Source: DATKZH01 sp964475955 (lineage in GTDB: Bacteria; Planctomycetota; Planctomycetia; Pirellulales; Thermoguttaceae). Taken from it: DNA of 64,000 bases. Positions 47,860 to 55,294 of the stretch are shown here, piece by piece (positions within the stretch are counted from its first letter, which is position 1; every line of letters starts with the position of its first letter). Both the position numbers and the translations under genes were made by a program. The DNA lies in NCBI GenBank assembly GCA_964475955.1, contig CAYYZY010000004.1, positions 24,418-88,417 on the forward strand, in the 5' to 3' direction. The notes under the pieces are model-generated. The model made no database searches. It was given only the letters and a program-made list of their open reading frames with translations, and was not told where the DNA came from.

Positions 47860-48391
47860 TGGGGTGGCATGCTCACGCTTGCGTGGGCATGTTGGTCGCC
47901 GTGAGGGCATGTCCACGCAAGAAGCGTGGACATGGCACCCGAACTTCCGGCTAGCTCCGCGCCGGGTGCCATGCCCACGCTTGCGTGGGCATGTTGGTCG
48001 CCGTGAGGGCATGTCCACGCAAGAGGCGAGGACATGGCACCCGAACTTCCGGCTAGCTCCGCGCCGGGTGCCATGCTCACGCTTGCGTGGGCATGTTGGT
48101 CGCCGTGAGGGCATGTCCACGCAAGAAGCGTGGACATGGCACCCGAACTTCCGGCTAGCTCCGCGCCGGGTGCCATGCCCACGCTTGCGTGGGCATGTTG
48201 GTCGCCGTGAGGGCATGTCCACGCAAGAGGCGAGNNNNNNNNNNNNNNNNNNNNNNNNNNNNNNNNNNNNNNNNNNNNNNNNNNNNNNNNNNNNNNNNNN
48301 NNNNNNNNNNNNNNNNNNNNNNNNNNNNNNNNNNCATGTCCACGCAAGAGGCGAGGACATGGCACCCGAACTTCCGGCTAGCTCCGCGCGT
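47860..48391. repeat. 102-bp tandem repeat array with alternating A/B units, interrupted by an assembly gap
   Basis: Four units start (first CATG) at 47868, 47970, 48072 and 48174, exactly 102 bp apart; a fragment in the same family follows the Ns at 48335-48391. Units 1 and 3 (type A) have CATGCTCACG and AAGAAGCGTGG; units 2 and 4 (type B) have CATGCCCACG and AAGAGGCGAGG, so the true period is a 204-bp A-B dimer. Each unit holds an outer stem GGGTGCCATG/CATGGCACCC and two hairpins, CATGCCCACGC-tt-GCGTGGGCATG and CATGTCCACGC-aagaa-GCGTGGACATG. The array ends inside the lipase gene: its TAG stop and last codons match the unit tail CGGCTAGCTCCGCGC. Confidence 0.95.
48235..48334. other. Assembly gap (100 N)
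   Basis: Exactly 100 Ns between two parts of the 102-bp repeat. It is probably a scaffolding placeholder, so the real number of units is unknown. Apparent proteins crossing it are meaningless. Confidence 0.98.
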
Positions 48392-49211
48392 TGAGCCACG
48401 CCACCAGATCGGCGACGACCTGCTCGGTTCCCACTTCGTGGAGCAGGTCGTGGTAGAGGCCGTCGTAGAGCTTGAGGGTCTTGTCGGTCGATCCGGCCCG
48501 CTCGTGCAGCCGGCGGCTTCCCTCGGGGTCGGTCACGCGGTCGCCCGTGCCGTGCATCGTGAGGAGCGGCGGCTCGATCGCCTCGGCCATGTCTTCCAGC
48601 AAACGTCCCGCCGCGATCAGCTCGCCCGCGGTCCGTGTGGGGAAACGCTCATGATAGACGAGTGGATCGCTCTTCATCTGGGCGACGGCCTCCGGATCGC
48701 GCGACATCCCCCGGAACCCCATGCGCACCACGCGCAACCGGGGCGCCAGGCGACCGACCAGCCGGGCCAGCGGCTGAAGTAACGGAAAAACCCCTGAGCC
48801 GACGCGGACCGCCGGGGCCACCAGCACGAGCCCGCGCACCTTGGCCAGTCCCCGGGCCGCCAGCGAGGCCGCGATCGTTCCGCCCATGCTGAAGCCGTAG
48901 AGGAAGACGGGCTTGCCCGGCTCGCGCGCGGCCACGTGGTCGAGGAACAGTTCCACGTCGCGCAGGTACTGCGAGAAGGTCCGCACGAACACCCGTTCCC
49001 CTTCCGACCGCCCGTGCCCCCGCAGGTCCACGGCGTAGAACGCGTAGCCGTGCCCGTTCAGTTCCGCGGCGACCTCGCCGTGGCGCCCGCCGTGCTCCAG
49101 GAACCCGTGCACGGCGACGACGACGCGCGTGGCGTCGCCGTCGGGCAGCCAGCGGTGCTCGTTGAGGGCCAGGCCGTCGTAGGCTTCGAACCGGTGTTCT
49201 TCGTGGGCCAT
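48378..49211 (-). CDS. Monoacylglycerol lipase-like alpha/beta hydrolase
   Basis: 277-aa serine hydrolase. The oxyanion segment VVAVHGFLEHGGRH, nucleophile elbow GFSMGG, Asp in HGTGDRVTD and His in LYHDLLHEV give the full triad and resemble monoglyceride lipases/lysophospholipases. ATG 49211 is preceded by AAAGGAGCCCC. The last codons and the TAG stop lie in sequence shared with the 102-bp repeat unit, suggesting the repeat replaced or created the original 3' end. No signal peptide. Confidence 0.9.
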   Translation of the reverse strand: MAHEEHRFEAYDGLALNEHRWLPDGDATRVVVAVHGFLEHGGRHGEVAAELNGHGYAFYAVDLRGHGRSEGERVFVRTFSQYLRDVELFLDHVAAREPGKPVFLYGFSMGGTIAASLAARGLAKVRGLVLVAPAVRVGSGVFPLLQPLARLVGRLAPRLRVVRMGFRGMSRDPEAVAQMKSDPLVYHERFPTRTAGELIAAGRLLEDMAEAIEPPLLTMHGTGDRVTDPEGSRRLHERAGSTDKTLKLYDGLYHDLLHEVGTEQVVADLVAWLNARS

Positions 49212-49246
49212 GGGGCTCCTTTCTTCTTCCGTGGCAAAAGGCCGCG

Positions 49247-50074
49247 CTAGGCTCGGCCGAGGCAGTCGGCCAGCATCGCGTAGAACGGCTCGCGCGCCTC
49301 GGGCTCCGTCCACGGCTTGTGGCCGCATCGCGGGATCTCCCCGTACTCGAGGCGCCCGATGATCGGCGCCAGCGACGCGTGGATCCACCGGCCCGGGTGC
49401 GGGTCGTCGGCCCCGTGGATCATGGTCACGGGCGCGGCGATCCGCGCGAACTCGGCCGGCTGCACGCCCCGCTCCTGGAGCGCGAGCGCGTCGGCCCAGG
49501 TCTCGCGGAAGCCCGCCTCGTCGCACGGGAGGGGCTCTTCCGGGCCGCTCGCCAGCGGCCGATAGGACTGAACGTAAGCATACAGCGCGCCGAGCCCGGC
49601 GAACAAGTCGTTGCGGCGGGCGGGGTCGGTTTCTGCGGTCAGTTGCACTTCGAGCTGGCGGATGCGCCGCCGCAGGTCGGCCGTGGTGCGTTCGGACATG
49701 CGGCTTTGGTAGACGTCCCGGGCGCGCGCGTCGAACGTGCCGCAGCCGATCAGGACGACGCGGTCGATCCCTTCCGGATGCCGCGCGGCGTAGGTGAGCG
49801 CCAACATGGCGCCCCACGAGAAGCCGACCAGGCGCACCGGCCCTTCGCCCAGCGGCGTTTGGAGGACCTCGTGGAGATCGGCCACGTGCCGGGCGACGGT
49901 GAGCGGCACGTCGCCGCTGGACCGCTGCAACGGCTCGAGCACGCGAAACCGGCGCCCCAAGCGCCTTGCGACCGGCGCCATCTCCCCCGGTGCGCCCGGC
50001 CCGCCGTGTAGCACGATCACCCGTGGGCCGTTCTTACCATACTCACGAACGCGAATCGGGCCGGACGGTTGCAT
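49247..50074 (-). CDS. Alpha/beta hydrolase, proline iminopeptidase-like
   Basis: 275-aa hydrolase. VIVLHGGPGAPGEM has the HGGPG motif of proline iminopeptidases and haloperoxidase-like enzymes, the nucleophile elbow is GFSWGA, and later acid and base are in HGADDPHPGRW and RCGHKPW. ATG 50074 is chosen since the fold starts directly after; the upstream open frame is not related. It lies 35 nt upstream of the lipase in the same direction, so the two are probably co-transcribed. The substrate is unknown. Confidence 0.88.
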   Translation of the reverse strand: MQPSGPIRVREYGKNGPRVIVLHGGPGAPGEMAPVARRLGRRFRVLEPLQRSSGDVPLTVARHVADLHEVLQTPLGEGPVRLVGFSWGAMLALTYAARHPEGIDRVVLIGCGTFDARARDVYQSRMSERTTADLRRRIRQLEVQLTAETDPARRNDLFAGLGALYAYVQSYRPLASGPEEPLPCDEAGFRETWADALALQERGVQPAEFARIAAPVTMIHGADDPHPGRWIHASLAPIIGRLEYGEIPRCGHKPWTEPEAREPFYAMLADCLGRA

Positions 50075-50498
50075 GGCTCGTCGGATTCCGTCGTGTCGAG
50101 GCACGAGACCCACGCATCGTGTCTCGGTGCTCTCTCTACCGCTGCCGTTGGAATTCTGACCACCGAGGCACAGAGGACACCGAGAAGGGGGATGGGACCT
50201 GAGCCGATCGGTTAGGCTTTGTCGGAAAGCTCGTAGGGTGGGTGCTTGCACCCACGTGGAGACCACGGTTTTCCGACGTGCGTGCAAGCACGCACCCTAC
50301 AGGTCGCCCTGCCTCGACCGTCTTCCGACAAAGCCTACATTGCGATTCTGTCCCGTACCGACCATCCGACACGCGCTCGGCTCGAAACGGCGATATGGGT
50401 ACTTCACACCATCCAGCTCTCCTCACAGCCCTACCGGCACGTGTACGCGTGCCCCCCTTTCTTCACCCTCTGTGCTCTCCGTGCCTTCTGCTTCGGTT
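50075..50498. other. Intergenic region holding the MITE-like element
   Basis: Between two minus-strand genes. Apart from the 125-bp element at 50213-50337, no gene, terminator or RNA is seen. Short imperfect copies of 'CACCGAGGCACAGAGG' and 'CACCCTCTGTGCTC' flank it (near 50161 and 50465) as an extra outer inverted match. Confidence 0.5.
50213..50337. repeat. About 125-bp MITE-like palindromic element, copy 1
   Basis: Terminal 15-bp inverted repeats TAGGCTTTGTCGGAA / TTCCGACAAAGCCTA. Inside are two hairpins, TGGGTGC-tt-GCACCCA and GTGCGTGC-aa-GCACGCAC, which are also partly complementary to each other through GTAGGGTG/CACCCTAC. A second copy starts at 63894 in inverted orientation. No coding sequence. 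Confidence 0.85.
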
Positions 50499-52487
50499 TC
50501 ACTTGCATGCGGTGCCCTGTCGGATCGCGTCGAGCCGGTCGACGATGGCGTCGACGTCGAACACGCAGCCGCCCCAGGGGCCGCCGCCGAACTGCTGGAG
50601 AGCGGCCCAGAGGCGCGTCTCGTCGGGGAGCTTCGCATCGGGCGAGAGATCGGCGTGGGGCGGACGCGCCGCGAGCACCCGGGCGCCTTCCTCCGGGCCG
50701 AACTCGCTCTCGGAGTCGCCGACCAGGTCCACCGTGCCCTCCAGCTTGTTGCGGTCGACGACGATCCGCACGCGGTCGCCGTCGCGGAGCTTCCCCAGCG
50801 GCCCGCCGGCCAGCGCCTCGGGCGCGACCAGGCCGATGCACGCCCCGGTGCTGACGCCGGAGAACCGGGCGTCGGTCACCACGGCCACCTCGTGCCCCCA
50901 GGAGAGATGCTTGAGCGCGGCGGTGATCTGGTAGATCTCCTCCATGCCGGCCCCCATCGGGCCGCGGCCCATGAGCACGAGCACGTCGCCCGGCTCGATC
51001 GGCCGATCGCTGGTTCCCTTGACGGCCGCGATCGCGTCGGTCTCGCGCACGAAGACGCGCGCCCGGCCGGTGCGCCGGTAGGCGCCGTCGGCGTCGAGCA
51101 CGCGTGCGTCGATGGCCGTGCTCTTGATGGCCGAACCTTCCGGGGCGAGGTTGCCGCGGGGGAAGCAGACGGTGCTGGTCACGCCCAGCTCGGCCGCCCG
51201 ATCGGGCGTGAGGATGACGTCGTCCGGATCGACGCCGTCGCACTCCACGAGGCGCCGGCGCAGCGCCTCGCGCCGGGGCGACGTCTCCCACCAGACGAGC
51301 ACCTCGCCCAGCGGCCGGCCCGCGACGGTCATCGCCTCCAGGTCCAAAAAGCCCAACTCGCGGAGCCGGAGCATCACCTCGGGCACGCCGCCGGCCAGGT
51401 AGACGCGGAGCGTGGGGTGGTTGACCGGGCCGTTGGGGAGCACGTCGACCAGGCGCGGCACGCGGCGGTTCACGTCGGTCCAGTCGTCGATCGTGGGCCG
51501 CTCGAGCCCCGCGGCGAACGCGACGGCCGGCAGGTGCACCAATAGGTTGGTCGAGCCCCCGAACGCGGCGAACACGGCCATGGCGTTTCGGACCGATGCC
51601 TGCGAGAGGACGTGCCGGGTGGTGATGCCCCGCGCGTCGAGCGCCATGAGGGCTTTGGCGGTGCGTCGTGCGACGTCGAGCCAGATGGCCTGCCCCGAAG
51701 GGGCCAGCGCGGCGTGCGGAAGCGCCAGCCCCAGCGCTTCGCAAACGACCTGCGACGTGGCCGCCGTCCCCAGAAAATGGCAGCCCCCGCCCTGCGACGC
51801 ACACACGCCGCAACCCAGCACGGCCGCCTGTTCCAACGTCAGCTCGCCCCGGGCGAACCGGGCGCCGATCGACTGAATCTTGCCGGTATCTTCGCCCTCA
51901 GTCGGGGGCAGGGTGACGCCGCCGGGGACCACGGCCGTGGGCAGGTCGGGGAAGCCGGCCAGGGCCATCATCATCGCCGGCAGCGACTTGTCGCAGGTGG
52001 CCACGCCGAGCACGCCCCGCGCCGTGGGGATGGACCGGGTGAGCCGGCGGAAGATCGACGCCGCGTCGTTGCGGTACGCCAGGCTGTCGAACATGCCGGG
52101 CGTGCCCTGGGTGCGGCCGTCGCACGGGTCGGTGCAGTGGCCGGCGTACGGCACGCCGCCCGACCGCTTGATCTCGTCGGCCGCCGCCCCCACGGCCAGC
52201 CCGAGCTCGAAGTGGCCCGTATGGTAGCCCAGCGCGATCGGCGTGCCCTCTTCGGCGCGCAGGCCGCCCAGGTGGCTGAGGATCAGGTACTGCGGCCCGG
52301 CCAAGGCCGACGGCTCCCAGCCCATGCCGGCGTCTTCGGTCATGCCGAAGTGATCGCCGCTGGGCCGGTCGCGAAGCGCCTCGGCCGTCAAAGGCAGCTT
52401 CCCCGCCGGCCCCGGCCCGTGCGTGATCACCTCGTAGAGCGACGGGTCCCGGGCGTCGACAAGCTCGTTCAGTTCGGGCGGGTCCAC
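50499..52487 (-). CDS. yjhG: YjhG/YagF-family sugar-acid dehydratase
   Basis: 662-aa dehydratase of the IlvD/Edd superfamily, close to E. coli YjhG/YagF (D-xylonate dehydratase type) over nearly its full length. Shared blocks include [40 protein letters not shown], the cluster ligand in [53 protein letters not shown] and [14 protein letters not shown]. It is an iron-sulfur enzyme removing water from an aldonic acid to give a 2-keto-3-deoxy acid. GTG 52487 is preferred (GGAG 8 nt upstream); TTG at 52490 is an alternative. The longer open frame to 52745 has no family similarity. Confidence 0.92.
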   Translation of the reverse strand: MDPPELNELVDARDPSLYEVITHGPGPAGKLPLTAEALRDRPSGDHFGMTEDAGMGWEPSALAGPQYLILSHLGGLRAEEGTPIALGYHTGHFELGLAVGAAADEIKRSGGVPYAGHCTDPCDGRTQGTPGMFDSLAYRNDAASIFRRLTRSIPTARGVLGVATCDKSLPAMMMALAGFPDLPTAVVPGGVTLPPTEGEDTGKIQSIGARFARGELTLEQAAVLGCGVCASQGGGCHFLGTAATSQVVCEALGLALPHAALAPSGQAIWLDVARRTAKALMALDARGITTRHVLSQASVRNAMAVFAAFGGSTNLLVHLPAVAFAAGLERPTIDDWTDVNRRVPRLVDVLPNGPVNHPTLRVYLAGGVPEVMLRLRELGFLDLEAMTVAGRPLGEVLVWWETSPRREALRRRLVECDGVDPDDVILTPDRAAELGVTSTVCFPRGNLAPEGSAIKSTAIDARVLDADGAYRRTGRARVFVRETDAIAAVKGTSDRPIEPGDVLVLMGRGPMGAGMEEIYQITAALKHLSWGHEVAVVTDARFSGVSTGACIGLVAPEALAGGPLGKLRDGDRVRIVVDRNKLEGTVDLVGDSESEFGPEEGARVLAARPPHADLSPDAKLPDETRLWAALQQFGGGPWGGCVFDVDAIVDRLDAIRQGTACK

Positions 52488-52802
52488 CAAGGGGTCTCCG
52501 GGTTGGCAATCGAGAAACACACAGGGCGTGCCACGCTCCGTGGCATGACCGAGGCAGCCCAACTGAACAACCGCGCGCCGCGGAATCGCGCACGGTGATT
52601 TAGGACGGACTGAAAGCCCGTCAGCCGATTCTGTCAGGCCCCAGGACACGAAGGTCGTCAGGTGAGCGACTTCACCACGCCTCGGGGTGTGGCACTCGTT
52701 GGCCGGGGACGTAGCACCGGTCGGCGTGCCCATCCTACCCGGCATCCAGCAGGGGCTTCAAGCTGCGGCCGGATGTCGCCACCTCCTGCCCGGCAGTGAC
52801 AC
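52488..52802. other. Intergenic region, nothing recognised
   Basis: 315 nt between the PL14-like lyase stop and the dehydratase start, same strand. No gene, repeat or clear promoter is seen. Confidence 0.5.
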
Positions 52803-53666
52803 TTACTTGCTTCGGGCAGCTTCAGGTTCCAGCGGTCCGATGGGGTTCTTCGAGATCACGACATCGTCGATGAAGGCGTGCTGGTCGTGCTCGGCCGTCC
52901 AGGTGCCGCCGTGGTAGAAGTTGATCCAGACCGACTCGACCTTGAGTGCGTCGCCCGTGCGCATGCGCACGTCGGTCTTCTCGAAGGCCGGCTCGCCGTC
53001 GACCCAGCCGCGCAGGACGCCGTCGGCCCGGCCGGGCGTGTTGAGCGTTACGTACTGCTCGATCGCGTACCAGCGGTTGTTCTCCAGGAGGCCGCGGTCG
53101 TCGCGATTCCAGACCCAATGCGAGCCGTAGCGGCCGCGCATGTCCATGTGGTAGCAGTAGAAGCCGATCGGCGTGCGGCCGTCCTCGCGCCCGCCGAACA
53201 GCCCCCGGGCCGACCAGCCGTCGCGCCCGCTGACCGGCCGGCCGCCCCAGCCGGCCCGGCCGTAGGTGCCGCCGAAGCCGGGCAGCTTGCCGCCGCGGCG
53301 GGGGCTCCAATCGTCGGCCAGCCGCAGGTAATAGCGGAAGTAGACCTCTTCGGGCTCGTAGCCGAGGCGCTTCTTGAACGCGAAGCTCATGCTGAGGCCG
53401 TAATGCCCGCCGCCCTCGATCCGCACGCGGAGCGCCTTGCCGCGCAGCGGCTGGAACCGGCGCGCGGCGTCGTCCGACACCAAGTCCACCCGGGGTGGCG
53501 ATTTGGCCATCCCCCACTCGGTGAACCAATCGTCCGACGCGAAGTCGCACTGGAAGAGCACGCCGCCTTTTTCGGCCGGTCGGGGCTCGCCTGCGACCGC
53601 GCACCGTGCGGCCGAGGCGACGAGCAAAACGGAGACGGCCACCACAGCGTTCGTACGTGCGGTCAT
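52803..53666 (-). CDS. Exported polysaccharide lyase, family 14-like
   Basis: 287-aa exported protein. Signal peptide AVVAVSVLLVASAARCAVAG. The beta-jelly-roll segments (GKALRVRIEGGGHYGLSM, EVYFRYYLRLADDW, RGGKLPGFGGTYG, DGWSARGLF, NTPGRADGVLRGWVDG, WINFYHGG) follow the pattern of PL14 alginate/glucuronan lyases. It probably cleaves an acidic polysaccharide outside the cytoplasm. It is upstream of the sugar-acid dehydratase in neither operon nor overlap (315-nt gap), but both could belong to uronate catabolism. Confidence 0.8.
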   Translation of the reverse strand: MTARTNAVVAVSVLLVASAARCAVAGEPRPAEKGGVLFQCDFASDDWFTEWGMAKSPPRVDLVSDDAARRFQPLRGKALRVRIEGGGHYGLSMSFAFKKRLGYEPEEVYFRYYLRLADDWSPRRGGKLPGFGGTYGRAGWGGRPVSGRDGWSARGLFGGREDGRTPIGFYCYHMDMRGRYGSHWVWNRDDRGLLENNRWYAIEQYVTLNTPGRADGVLRGWVDGEPAFEKTDVRMRTGDALKVESVWINFYHGGTWTAEHDQHAFIDDVVISKNPIGPLEPEAARSK

Positions 53667-53703
53667 GAAACCGGAATCCCTGGCGATGCCGTTGCTGAAG
53701 GCC

Positions 53704-53895
53704 CTACCGGGCCAGCGCCACCTGGGGCCGGCTCTGGTCGGCCCGGGGGAAGGGGTCGCGCTCGACCGCTTTGGTGAAAGACTCCTCCCGGGCCTTCGAC
53801 CGGAACGGACCGGCCAGCGACGGGAGGCCGGCGCTTCGGCACCCGGCGATGAAGAGGAGGCCCAAGGCGGCCGCGCAGAATGCGTACGTCTTCAT
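53704..53895 (-). CDS. Small lipoprotein, 63 aa
   Basis: Short gene with a lipoprotein signal: KTYAFCAAALGLLFIAGC, the Cys being the lipidation site. The mature part is about 45 residues, basic and Pro/Arg-rich, with no known domain. It lies 20 nt from the next small lipoprotein gene and 37 nt from the PL14-like gene, all on the minus strand, so the three may form one unit. Confidence 0.6.
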   Translation of the reverse strand: MKTYAFCAAALGLLFIAGCRSAGLPSLAGPFRSKAREESFTKAVERDPFPRADQSRPQVALAR

Positions 53896-53915
53896 CGATT
53901 CGCCCTGAATCGCAA

Positions 53916-54191
53916 CTACCAGCGTACGGGGTCGAGGTCCATGAATTCCCTCAACGATTGGGGCGGCTCGGGCTCTTTCGGCCGAAACCAGGGGCCGAAC
54001 AGCGGCCGCTTCGGCCGCTTCGGCCGCTGCTGCGACCCGGCAGCCGGCGGGTTCAACAGCGTCGTCTGCTGCTTCGCCGACCACGGCGCGAGCGTGCTGC
54101 ACCCGGCCATCGCCGTCGAGAGGACGGCGGCGAGAAGGAACCGTTGCCATCGGGCCGTCGGGCCATGCGGCGGACGTTTCTGGCACTTCAT
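53916..54191 (-). CDS. Small lipoprotein, 91 aa
   Basis: Signal segment RWQRFLLAAVLSTAMAGC gives a lipobox-like Cys. The mature region is Pro- and Lys/Arg-rich (SQQRPKRPKRPLFGPWFRPKEPEPP) and ends REFMDLDPVRW. It has the size and composition of envelope linker lipoproteins but no recognised family. ATG 54191 is chosen because the signal follows; the longer frame to 54284 is not supported. Confidence 0.6.
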   Translation of the reverse strand: MKCQKRPPHGPTARWQRFLLAAVLSTAMAGCSTLAPWSAKQQTTLLNPPAAGSQQRPKRPKRPLFGPWFRPKEPEPPQSLREFMDLDPVRW

Positions 54192-54603
54192 GGATTGATC
54201 CCCGGATCCCCCAATTCGGAACGTGTTGGACAAGGGCCCCGCCGGCGCCCGTTGGCAGACGCCGCGAAGCGCAAGAGCTGCCACCTTGCTTCTCGGGAAA
54301 GGGCCGCGGAGTCTCGCAAAATCGGCGGGCCGCGTCCAGGCCGGTTTTCGGCGTGCGGATCGGGAGCAAACTCCAAGCGGGGAAGGAAGGCAGAAGAGAG
54401 GATGTGAACAGGAGGAAAGAAGGCAACAGAGGGAAGGAACAAGGAGGTAAGAATGGCGGGGTTATGGAAGACGGGAAGGAAGGGGAAGAAGGGGGGGTGG
54501 GCGACTGCATGCTGGGCGGCGTCAGCATCCCATCGGCCCCGACTGCCCATTCCCCCGTTCTCCGCTTTGGCGGCAGCTCGGTTCGGTCGCGAAGCGTGGT
54601 GGG
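54192..54603. other. Intergenic region with a purine-rich tract
   Basis: About 412 nt without a gene. On the plus strand 54370-54505 is strongly purine-rich (GGAAGGAAGG, GAGGAAAGAAGG and similar), the most skewed stretch in the window. It could form a triplex or structured RNA, or be low-complexity DNA. It lies upstream of the small lipoprotein genes and downstream of the LEPR-motif gene (both minus strand). Confidence 0.5.
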
Positions 54604-55191
54604 CTACGTCTCCAACTCCGCGCCGGGCGGGAGTTGGAGGTCGTTGCGGTCCTTGAAGACGACGTCCTGGTCGTCGGCCCAGATGACGTCGAAGTACCCG
54701 TCGAGGGCCCAGACCAGGTCGGCGCCGACGCCCCCGTTGAGGAAGTCGTTGCCGGACGAGCCGGTGAGGACGTCGTTGCCCGCCTCGATCTGATCGTTTC
54801 CCGCGCCGCCCAGGATCACGTCGTCCTGCCGGCTGGCTTGGATCCGGTCGTTGCCGCCGGCGCCGAACAGGCGGGTGGGCTGGGGAACGCTCTGGTCGAT
54901 GGTGATGACGTCGTCGCCCGACCCGGCGAACACGTTGATCCGCGCCACGTCGGCGCTGGGGAAGGTGAAGGTCGCGTCGTTGACTTCGACCGTCAGGTCT
55001 TCCCCCTCGACGTACGCCTCGACGTTGTCGGGCCCCGCCGTGCCGAAAACCGTGAGCGCCCCGCCGTCGAGCACCGGGCTGAAGCTCAGCATCCACCGCG
55101 GTTCCAGGCACTCCGCCCGAAGTCGGCGACGACGAGAACGCCGCAGCCCCGGTCCGCTCAAAAGGGCGTGGGATCGTGAGTGTACGAGCAT
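54604..55191 (-). CDS. LEPR-motif protein with haemolysin-type calcium-binding repeats
   Basis: 195-aa protein. The N-terminus has a basic stretch (GLRRSRRRRLRAE) and CLEPRWMLS, the LEPRxLL-type motif typical of large exported planctomycete proteins. The C-terminal two thirds contain haemolysin-type repeats: LFGAGGNDRIQA, VILGGAGNDQIEAGND, LTGSSGNDFLNGG, which bind calcium and form a beta roll. At 195 aa it is very short for a LEPR protein, so it may be truncated. ATG 55191 is preceded by GAGAGGGAGG. Confidence 0.75.
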   Translation of the reverse strand: MLVHSRSHALLSGPGLRRSRRRRLRAECLEPRWMLSFSPVLDGGALTVFGTAGPDNVEAYVEGEDLTVEVNDATFTFPSADVARINVFAGSGDDVITIDQSVPQPTRLFGAGGNDRIQASRQDDVILGGAGNDQIEAGNDVLTGSSGNDFLNGGVGADLVWALDGYFDVIWADDQDVVFKDRNDLQLPPGAELET

Positions 55192-55294
55192 GTCGACCTC
55201 CCTCTCTGCGAAAAGACCCCGCAGGCCCCGCCACGTGCTGGGAGCCATCCGTGAGGTGCCTACACGGGCGAAACGAAAAAGGTTACGCCCGTTT

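Noticed and set aside
47860..48391. CRISPR-like array
   Set aside because: The units are 102-bp direct repeats without unique spacers, and no cas genes are nearby. Each unit is internally palindromic, unlike a CRISPR repeat-spacer pair.
47631..48399. Repeat protein encoded by the 102-bp array (several open frames on both strands)
   Set aside because: The frames are open only because 102 is divisible by three, they cross the N gap, and they have no start signal. The palindromes explain the sequence better.
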